Assembly (NCBI GenBank): GCA_019454045.1
Contig: SKCR01031860.1
Coordinates: 62,001 to 126,000, forward strand
DNA from: Zanthoxylum bungeanum
Lineage: Eukaryota; Streptophyta; Magnoliopsida; Sapindales; Rutaceae
DNA: 64,000 nt
Direction of reading: 5' to 3'
The first letter of the stretch is position 1. Each line of letters starts with the position of its first letter. The notes under the pieces were generated by a model. The model was not told where the DNA came from. It saw only the letters and a program-made list of their open reading frames with translations, and made no database searches. A program made the position numbers and the translations under genes. Positions 55,364-64,000 of the stretch are shown here, piece by piece.

Positions 55364-56185
55364 CATATTCATATTAAATTATAAAGATTATTGGATTGTT
55401 TAGTCTTTCTTCATCATAAATGGATGATTTTCAGAGGATCTTGAGACATGGATTTTATTTTTATTTTTTTATTATTAATCATGTAAAATGTTAAATTTAT
55501 CTTTCCCAATTAATTTCTAATTAATCCCTCATTATTTTTTATTAAACATAAATAGCTCAAATCACTCTTGGAATCATTTTACTATTGATTTCCGATTAAA
55601 TTACTCATTTTGACAATAACAATTTTAAAAGTAAAGAGTACCAAAGTAGAAGTATCGAATTACAGTTCCGAATTCAGATTTCAAATTGATAGATCAAATG
55701 ACTAAAAAAAAGTTAGAAGAAGAAACTTGTCTCAATGGGCTATTGATTCTCTTTGGGTCCTAAACAAATTTATTGTATAAAACTGTCTCAAAAGTAAATC
55801 ATTGAAATAAAAATATCAAGAAAAATGTATCATTTGATAGAAAATATTGACTAAAAATATTAACTAGTTTATAAGTATTACATTGAGATAAACTTTATGT
55901 TGGGTTTGTGTGTTGGCCAATTCCGTAACAAACCAAGTTCAATTGAGTTATAATGAGTCTTGACGATCTTGGAGCAATTGGACAAACACTTGGAAGAGAT
56001 TGGATGAATATTTCATAGCTCACATTTGTGTCACGTTCATCTCAATGTTCGAACGTAACCTTCCAGTGGCTTCACGTTCGAGTTGCATTCATCTCAGCGT
56101 TCGAATGAAACCTTTCAGTGTCTTCACATTCGAGTTGTGTTCGTCTTAGCGTTCGCACAAACCATTCCAATGAGCAGGCATGCGT
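55364..56185. other. Spacer ending in TTCGAACG-type repeats
   Basis: No gene. 56028-56160 has two to three imperfect ~50-bp units containing TTCACGTTCGAGTTGCATTC and CAGCGTTCGAATGAAACC. The same motif family continues after the solo LTR (58024-58099) and appears at 1-110 and 530-620. Confidence 0.5.
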
Positions 56186-56190
56186 GTTAC

Positions 56191-58023
56191 TGACCGGTGT
56201 GATCACACACGTATAACGCAAGCACACGTATCGTTCAAGTAGTATAAAAATATCGATCCCACGAGGACTTAATTTCTACTATTGTTATTAATTATTGATT
56301 CTATTTATTTACAGGTATCTAATTAAATGGAGAAGAGAATGATTGTTTTTGGTTGGTTGAATGTGGATTTACTTAACAAATAAATAAATAAAAATACAAA
56401 TGAAAATACTAAGGAAAATAAACAAAAGACATAAATATCTAAGGTCGTGATTCCACACAATATTATTCTAATGATGAATTAATTCTCTTATATATGTGTA
56501 ATAAATTAGTTTGCTAACTTGGAACACGAAAATATGCATAAGCCTCTTCCGATGGTCATATGTAAATACCCAAAAACTCAATTAATCATATGTCTATGTT
56601 AACGAAGTTACCTGAATTCATTAAGTTCAAGTTCCAAATATGGCTACCCCCGCCCGACAGGTATATTCCTATCCTGTAAGGAAATCTATTAAGGATTATT
56701 TATCATTAAGGGAGATCGTGGGCTATTGAATCTAAGACTGAAACCTAAAATCATTTTTCCAAGTTCATTTTAAGTTTACCACATCAATCTTATTGGTGAT
56801 CAAGCAACAAGAAGCATTAAACTTAAGATTCAATAAACAAACTAAAGTATTACCTAAAATAAAATTAAATCAATTATTAAACATGTGAATATTATGTTTC
56901 ATCACTTCCCTAAAATAAAAATAAAATGCTGGGGTTAAGGGGATCCACTTTTACTATTTATAATTTATAAATCTCCATTATTATAATATAGAAATTATTA
57001 TTGATATTACCAACCGACCATATAGGCGGTGTTATTATTTATCCATAAACCAGTCATATAGGCGGTAATCATCTGTCACATAAAGACCGGCCATATAGGC
57101 GGTGTCACATTATGTCAAATAAATAAAACCAGCTATTAAGGCGGTATAACCTTTAGTCCATATTAAATTATAATTTCCATATTATAATTAAGGGAGATTA
57201 ATCTAAACTAAAATAATAAAAGCTTCACCCTTCCTCCAGTGTAAATTTAACTACAAAACATAAAAGAAATGTAAAGAAAATAAATTATTACCATTACTAA
57301 AAATAAAAATACATAATTAAAATACTGAAAATAAATACAAACAAGATGCAATACTTAAATTCCTTACAAAAACCTAAGGAAAGCATGAGAATTACAAATG
57401 AAATGGCTTGGTATTTATAGGCAAATCTAAAGGCTTCCACCAATTTCTCCACCAATTGCTCCACCAAACATGGCACCAAACATGGCATCAAACATGACAC
57501 CAAACATGGCACCATACATGACACCAAATCCTCCACCAAACATGAAGTTTGACGATTTTTATTTTTTTATTTTTTTATTTTGAAAATGACTTTAATAATT
57601 ACACATAACATATTTTCGAATGTTTTATCTATTTCGGTTATGGAAACTTTAGAATTCGAAATTAATATGGACTTCAAAGTTGTAAATATTTGAGTCTTCT
57701 TTAATCTGGAACTTGAATCACCTCAATCCGATACCGGAGTAAAAAGTTATGGCCAAAGTACGACAATTGCGCAAAAGTGAAATTTTCGAAATTGTACTTC
57801 GTTAGAACGCCATTTCAAGTTTCCAACCTCCAAAATCCATATGTCAAGTCCAGTTTTTGCCATTCTTTGTTCCATATTTCATCCCGAATGATTCCATTGA
57901 GTCTCAATTTTATTTTATCTGTAAAATAAACTAAAACACATCAAAATATTCATCAAACCCGAGAAACAAAATAAAATATTAGGTAAAAGGGGCGGTAAAT
58001 ATTGATATATTTTCCTCTCATCA
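56191..58023 (-). mobile_element. Athila solo LTR (family B, minus)
   Basis: 1833 bp. TGACCGGTGTGATCAC to TCCTCTCATCA, flanked by GTTAC (56186-56190, 58024-58028). Closest to the split solo LTR 40413-49803. Carries four ACCGxCC...GGCGGT sub-repeats (57000-57150) and a minisatellite of CACCAAACATGG-type 14-15-bp units at 57471-57542. The latter makes the Pro/Cys/Val-rich false frame 57297-57539. Confidence 0.93.
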
Positions 58024-58099
58024 GTTACGTTCGACATCATGTTCAAACGTGAATTGTGATTCAATGGAGTGCATCCCACGTTCGTTAGGGCATTCGAAT

Positions 58100-58689
58100 T
58101 ATTGGAGTTGGTGATCGTCGTGCTAATTTTTATTATATTTCCTTATAAATACATATGTATGTATATTTTATTTTGAAGAAAATATAGTTTCATCAATATA
58201 TTTTCATTTATATGTGGTAAAGACGTAAAATGATTAGTTGTGATACAGTTGTAAAAGCGTTGCAAATGTCACTGAGTTGTATCATAACAGTATCATTTTA
58301 AATTATTATTGGCTCGTAAAAAATCTGTAGAGACTAGTATATATCGTATATTAGAATTTAGAATTTCAATAGATTTTCTCAATGAACCATGAGTCTCGGG
58401 AGACTCGTATAGACATGTAGGTATTTATACTAAATGACTCACTGAAGATTTCTTATAGATGACACACCAACGTTAATAGGATATCTTACGAGTCGAGTAA
58501 CATATGTGGTCCTTCGAGTTGAGATACCATAGTGGAAATATGAGTTATCCTCTACATTTTGATGACAGTCATATAAACGATACTTTTATATTAGACCTCC
58601 GCTTGTTCGTTGGGTGTAGACTGATGCTCATGATATCTGGTGAGTATCAAGAGAGATATGTTAGTCTTGTGTACATGATATAGGTATCA
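58100..58689 (+). repeat. Copia LTR fragment
   Basis: TATTGGAGTTGGTGATCGTC onward, collinear with 9297-9900, with GGTAAAGACGT, AATGAACCATGAGTCT and ACTCGTATAGACATGTAGG. Its right side is interrupted by the gypsy LTR at 58690. No polypurine tract precedes it, so it is probably a 5' or solo LTR with TG mutated to TA. Confidence 0.75.
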
Positions 58690-59558
58690 TGTAACGACTG
58701 GTAGTCTCTACTACTGTTACTTTGTGGTACTGTGATACTACGGGACGAATGTAAGATAACATAAATTATGTTGAGACACAAACACACTCATGAAATGACT
58801 TTGGGGACAATCGGTAAATTCTTCGAAATTCTATGATGTTCTATTCGGGACAGCTCGTGGTATTTGGAGTATAACATTCTCATACGAACTTTGATTTTTA
58901 TGAATTTTATATCACTGGAAAGATTAGATTGATATCTACAACTTCTACGTTGAATATTTTTCCAAATTCGGACCAAAAAATGGTCCAAAATATAGATAAA
59001 AAATTCAGATGAATAGTAACACGGACCTATCTAGATAATCCTTCAAGAAGAAGAAGAAGAAATAAATAAATAAAGAAAGAAGAAAAGAAAAAAAAGGGTT
59101 TGACAACCTACACGCTTAGAGAATTAAAGAAGAATCAAACAAGAAAGAAGACCATTGCAGGAATTACAATTTCCTTCTACGAAGTGGGATAACACTAGCC
59201 AGATTCCAACTAGTGACTGGTCATTTTCCATTTAATTGACTTTCATTTTGTTTTGTTTATTTTACATATCAGACTTATTTTTATGCTTTTTGGGCATTAG
59301 ATGATTTTTATTGCAGTTATTTCATGAAAAAAAAATATGATTTAAGATATGTTGAGAAAGAAATATTTTCAAAGTATGATTTTATGATTTTCGAGGCATC
59401 AGTATGTAACTTGACACAGACATGGAATTGACAGATGACATGTGCACATATAGAGGATTGGGGGGACGACGATACGTAACGCGTCCAGATCCTAGTTCAG
59501 GATTATAGATGACAGATGCCCCTAGTTCTAGTTTCAGAGCTTGGAGGGTAGCATAGTG

Positions 59559-61654
59559 ATGAGTGGTAAATGTATCACTATTTCCCACTCATTTGAAATA
59601 ATATTTTGTATAATTTCTCGAGTTTTGTGAATATTTTGATGTTTTTTGTGTTATTTTATAGATAAATAAAGTTTCAGGACATTCTGGAGGTGATTTGGGG
59701 CCAAAACAGTGAAAAAGAACACAAAATGGTAATTTTGTCATTTGGCGCATCGCGACGCGCAGCTGCTTCGCGACGCCTTACGTGCGCCACAAGTTTACTA
59801 ACGTGCGACGGGTCCACGTGTCAGAATCTGAGAAGTTTGACTTTGCTAATGTGCTACATGCCACGTGTTATCATCACAGCCGATCTGCTAACATGCGCCG
59901 TGACACATGTCATCATCATACGATGCCAACAATCGCAATCGCCATGTGTCACCACGTGTCACTCCATATGTCAGCCACGTCATCGTCCACATCAGCATTT
60001 GATCGAGTTAAAATGCCACGTCATCGCCACGTCATCATCAACCAATCACAGCATGCCATGTGTCACAATCCTACAGTGCCGACAATCCCTTTCGCCATGT
60101 GTCGCCACGTCAGCGCCACATCAGCATAATTATTGAATCAAATTATTTGAATTGCAACGTCAGCCGATAAGAATCTGAACCGGCCAATCACGCGTTGACA
60201 AGTCATAGAGTCGCGACGCAAGAAGAAACTTTGGTGTCGCGACGCTGAGGGCTTACCGAGGCTTATAAATAGAGCTCAAAATTTCAGTTTTAGATGTACC
60301 TTCCTCTCTGAATTATCTGATGTAAAAATGGAGTTTTCTATCTAATTTCTTTTAATTTTAGTTTTGTAATTAATTTTAATTACGTTCTGTAATAATAATA
60401 ATTTACTTTCTTTACTTTTACAGTTTTTATTATTCAAACATGATGAGGTAACTTCCCCCCTGCTAGGGTGAAATGTAAACTTTTATTACTGCTATTTAGA
60501 TTAATCTCCCTTAAATATAATATATTCATTATTTAAAATTTGACTTAATGAGGATACCGCTATATTGATCGGTTGGTAATTTATTTTAAACTGGTTTAAA
60601 CCTGACTAAGCAAGGATACCGCCAGATTGGTCGGTTGGTAATTAAACTTTCTTACCGTCTATATGGCAAGTTTATTTTGGTTCCGCCTTTATGGCTGGTT
60701 GGACTTAATTTGACTTAATCAGGTTACCGCATAAATGGCTGGTTGGTAAAATAATCACAAATTAATATATTATATTAAGGGAGATATCTAAATAGTAAAT
60801 AGTAAAAGTTGATCCTTTTACCTTAGCATTTTATTTTATTGTAATTTACTTTACAACAATTACTTTTCAGCATTTTTACTTTATGTCTTTTACTTTTAAG
60901 TTTTTACTAGCTCTAGTTATGTGTCGTAACTAAATTAGTTATCTGGGGTTGTGATGACTTCTAATATCATCGATTTATAAGGGGTTATTTTATAGTTTGG
61001 GTAATTTAAAGGTTTACTTATTAAGTCTTAAGCTTAATGCATCTTGTTAATTGGTCACTAATAAGATTGATCTGGTAAATCTAAAATAAACTTGAAAAAT
61101 GAATTTTAGGTTTCAGCCTTAGACTTAATAGCCCACGATCTTCCTTGAGGATAGATAACCCTTAAGAGATTTCCTTACATGATAGACATATACTTGACGG
61201 GCGGGGGTAGCCATAATTGGAACTTAAACTTAATGAATCCAGATAATTTGGTTGACATAGACATATGGTTCAATTGAGTTAAACTGGGTATTTGCGTCTG
61301 ACCATCGACATAGGCTTTCGCATAATTTAGTGTTCCAGGTTAGTAAACCGATTTATTACATAAACATGAAATAACCACTTCATCTTTTAAAAGATATTGG
61401 AAAGATTCACAACCCTAGATAGTTTCATAATATTGAATTTTCTTAAACCTACTTTCGTGCAATTTTATTTACTTATTTTTAAATTTAAAATCATCACCAT
61501 TTCAAATCAATCAATCAACCTGTTAGATACTAGTAATCATTTGACCTCATAAAATTAATAGATATGGTATTAAGTCCTCGTGGGATCGATACTTTTTATA
61601 CTACTTGAACGATACGTGCTCTTGCGTTATACGCTTGTGATTACGCACCGATCA
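59559..61654 (+). mobile_element. Athila solo LTR (family C-like)
   Basis: 2096 bp, TGATGAGTGGTAAATGTATC to CGCACCGATCA, flanked by CATAG (59554-59558, 61655-61659). Start and body resemble the 1936-3778 LTR, but 59740-60130 holds a block rich in CCACGTCATC / CCACGTGTCAC motifs. It carries five ACCGC...GGTTGG sub-repeats (60545-60750) and the conserved U5 block (61572-61640). The open frames 59690-60136 come from the repeated motif and are not a gene. Confidence 0.93.
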
Positions 61655-61682
61655 CATAGATCCCCACCCCCAGATCTAGTTC

Positions 61683-61848
61683 AGTGGCTTGGGGGACGGC
61701 TATACGTAACGCCCCAAGACCACTAGTTTCAATGACATAAGTGGCATACTTTGGGGGACGGTGATACGTAACGCCCCAAAGTCATGGATTTGCACTTCTG
61801 GCTCTAGTTAGGTGTATGGGGGGATGGTGATACGTAACGCCCCCATAC
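61683..61848 (+). repeat. Three hairpin units with conserved ATACGTAACGC loop
   Basis: Units at 61683-61724, 61745-61786 and 61814-61848 share the centre GAyGG..ATACGTAACGC but have different arms that still pair: AGTGG/CTTGGGG with CCCCAAG/CCACT; CAT/ACTTTGGGG with CCCCAAAGT/ATG; GTATGGGGG with CCCCCATAC. A weaker fourth unit is at 59455-59492. Confidence 0.8.
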
Positions 61849-62552
61849 GTCAGGTTTTCATAGACATATACATATTTCAGAAATAGTTTTCAGATACAGT
61901 TTCAGAAAAGGTTTTTAGAAAATGAAGTTTTCAGAAAACAACAATTTTATAAGAAACCTTCAGAAAAGATATGTTTTACAGAAAGAGTTCAGAAGAGATT
62001 TTTTTTTTCAGAAAGAAGCCCATTGTTTCAGAAAGAAAAAAGTTTTCATATAAACCTATTCTTAAAATTTGGTTTTAGAACCAAATATTTTTATAACAGT
62101 ATTTCAGTTTTCGTCCACTCACTTAAATCGTACAATGGTCTAACCCCCCACTCTCAGTTTTCTTGTTTTGCAGGTATACCTGGTGGACCAGCTCGGGAGG
62201 ATAGATAATGATGGCAGTCACTAGGGAGTTGGTCCATTAGGTCAAGTCAGGGATTAAGTCCAGTACAGTCAGAGTCAGAGTGTGTCTTGTAACATATATG
62301 TTATACAGTAATGGTCATATGTTTATTGCATTATAGAAGTTATTGCCATTGTTTAAATATGTATTGAAATCAGAGTACTTAATAGTAAGAGTATTATGCA
62401 TACATGGTCGATGAGTTGGGCTATGGTCCCTTACATGAGTATATATATTTAAGTGAGATAAGAGTAGCAGTTATCAGAAATCAGAGGCTTATGGGGTTAG
62501 TACGGTCTATCCCCTGCCGGTAGCATCTCCCGAATTGGGGATGTTACAAAGA

Positions 62553-62564
62553 TGGTATCAGAGC
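62553..62564 (+). other. Primer binding site (tRNA-Met)
   Basis: TGGTATCAGAGC, 4 bases after the LTR end. Confidence 0.95.
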
Positions 62565-64000
62565 ATGGTCTAGGGAGTCAGTGACTGCATTGGTTAGAGT
62601 GTTGGGGTTTTATATATGTAGTATGTCTGAGATAGTCGTATGCGATGCGCTACCTCTCTAGTATCTAATCATCGAGTACATCCTCAAGATCTATAGACAG
62701 GTTAGTAAGCTTTCCCAGACTATTCGAATAGTATTCCTTACGAGAACAACTATACTCTAGATCCAAGTTGAGAATTTCTCTGTAGTTATCCTGACTTATC
62801 ACTAGAAGTTCAGAAACAAGCTATGAAATTAAATAGTAGAGATCTAAGAAAAGTTACCCAAGGGAGTGGGAAAAGAAAGCTATAGGAAAGCGAGGAAGGG
62901 TTCATAGATGTATAAGTAGCCAGAGATAAAGAAGAGTAAAGAGACAGAATAAGACAGTGAAGTTCTAAGAATACCCACCCAGGACAGTAGAAAGAGAATA
63001 GAAAAAGCCCGAGCAAATATTAGAGTGCTTAGAAGATGTAAGATTCCTTCTCTCCTCAGAAAATTCCTTCAAGTCGAACCAATAGCCTTCGTATAGATAG
63101 TAAGTTCCCTGAGTAACGAGGAAAATCCAGAGGGATAATAGAAGTAAGAAATCAAGATTAGTCTTAAGAGCTCCAATAGACTGAGAGGTCAAAAGATCGT
63201 AGAGAACTCCAGATCCCTAAACCCAGACCCAGGTCCACAAGCAGGCAATAAAGGTCATAAACATAAACAATTAGTTACTTTATTCCAAGTAATCCGACGG
63301 AGACAAGACCCTAAGCTATCTAGTTTACAACCACTTAGTGATACTAATTAAGAAAGTTGTCCTGACAGAGCCTATATCATACCCATCTTACATGAGAGAT
63401 AGACTCTACCAGGACACATAGTACTAGAACAAGGACAACGATAACTATCGAAATGTAAATGTTTGCCTCATCCTTTTCCAACTTAAGATAAAGGCAACCG
63501 TAAGAAGCCCGACGAGAGTGCATCTTGAGAAATGGAAGACCTTGGAAGGTAGACTACCCAGAAAAAGATTAAGGAAGTTTTCAATGAAGCAAAGAAGAAA
63601 ACCCAGTATAGCCTAAAGACCAAGGCAAGTCAGCGCGAGGCTTGCAAGACTAGTAGGAGTCCAAAAAATACACCAAATGTAGTAGAACCTACATATCAGC
63701 CCAAGTCAGAAGAAATCCATGGAAGTATACAACAATAGACCCGAGAGGTTGGAGATATTTAGGAGTGACAAGAGTACCAATATGGACAGTAGAACAGAGT
63801 GCCAAAGTTGAGACTTATAGTAAGAACATATAGCGGAGATCTAGGAAGTAGTTAGGAAAACGAAACACAACTAGCCTCAAAAGCAAGACAAAGAGCAAAG
63901 AAATAAGATATGCAAATGGTAAGAGGGATGCGAGAAGTAACGAGTAAATTTAGTACATTCAGGCTCATATATAACATAACGAGAAGATAGTAGTGTAGAG
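62565..64000 (+). other. Decayed internal region of the chromovirus-like element
   Basis: The leader/gag region of the element should lie here, but no gag domain, zinc knuckle or protease motif is readable in any frame. It is A/G-rich with short open stretches only. The minus-strand open frames 62810-63192 have no recognisable domain. The element continues beyond the window. Confidence 0.45.

Larger units (their letters stand above)
58690..62548 (+). repeat. 5' LTR of a chromovirus-like Ty3/gypsy element (split)
   Basis: Begins TGTAACGACTGG and ends GGGGATGTTACA, with TGTAAC/GTTACA termini. Excluding the nested solo LTR (59559-61654) it is about 1.76 kb. A primer site follows at once. Its right half resembles 10551-12024. 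Contains the covarying hairpin units at 59451-59494 and 61683-61848. Confidence 0.82.

Noticed and set aside
59690..60136. 148-codon His/Ser-rich frame (and overlapping 59782-60129)
   Set aside because: Reads through repeated CCACGTCATC motifs inside a solo LTR; no domain.
62810..63192. Hydrophobic minus-strand frames, possible membrane protein
   Set aside because: A/G-rich decayed retroelement interior; hydrophobicity follows from T-rich complement, no start context or domain.

Overview
This is nuclear DNA of a flowering plant, most likely a eudicot. It is AT-rich and repeat-dense. It holds plant-type Ty1/copia, Athila, Tat and chromovirus-like LTR retrotransposons, CACTA, PIF/Harbinger and hAT DNA transposons, and a tRNA-derived SINE. 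I see no ordinary intron-containing host gene, no rRNA, no tRNA gene and no CRISPR array. Almost every coding-looking stretch belongs to a transposable element and most are broken.

Layout. 1-1188: 3' part of a Tat-like LTR. 1189-10138: a decayed copia element (RT, RNase H, 3' LTR) split by a minus-strand non-autonomous Athila-type element with matched LTRs (1936-8591), then an inverted piece of the same copia LTR (10139-10550). 10551-12024: gypsy (chromovirus-like) LTR. 12025-12745: PIF/Harbinger relics. 14003-16999: truncated CACTA element with a frameshifted TNP2 transposase and a striking subterminal hairpin array, sitting in the antisense plant-mobile-domain region of a Tat element whose 3' LTR is 18930-20249. 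20255-20502: another CACTA end. 21291-21688: hAT MITE.

22232-51953 is a nested stack. A small non-autonomous CACTA element holds a 2.4-kb-LTR copia element (22532-51409, TSD GAAGG). Its 3' LTR was hit at least three times: by a 9.7 kb Athila element (30528-40196, TSD TTTAC), by an Athila solo LTR (40413-49803) that was itself hit by a minus-strand Athila element (41954-49476, TSD GTTAG), and by a 613 bp solo LTR (50162-50774, TSD GTTTG).

51954-64000: a SINE (52921-53108), a hAT MITE (54833-55355), Athila solo LTRs (56191-58023; 59559-61654), a copia LTR fragment, and a chromovirus LTR (58690-62548) with a tRNA-Met primer site and a decayed internal region running off the window.

The most notable feature is the Athila element at 30528-40196. 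It has lost the RT, RNase H and integrase core. Downstream of a pro-integrase-tail reading frame it carries an unrecognised 182-codon ORF (shared with its minus-strand relative) and an intact, intronless 217-codon LONELY GUY (LOG) gene, the cytokinin-activating phosphoribohydrolase. It looks like a retrotransduced host gene riding in a non-autonomous retroelement. Its own gag has two frameshifts while the LOG frame is open and keeps its active-site motifs. LOG ends in a basic patch followed by an LxLxL (EAR-like) tail.
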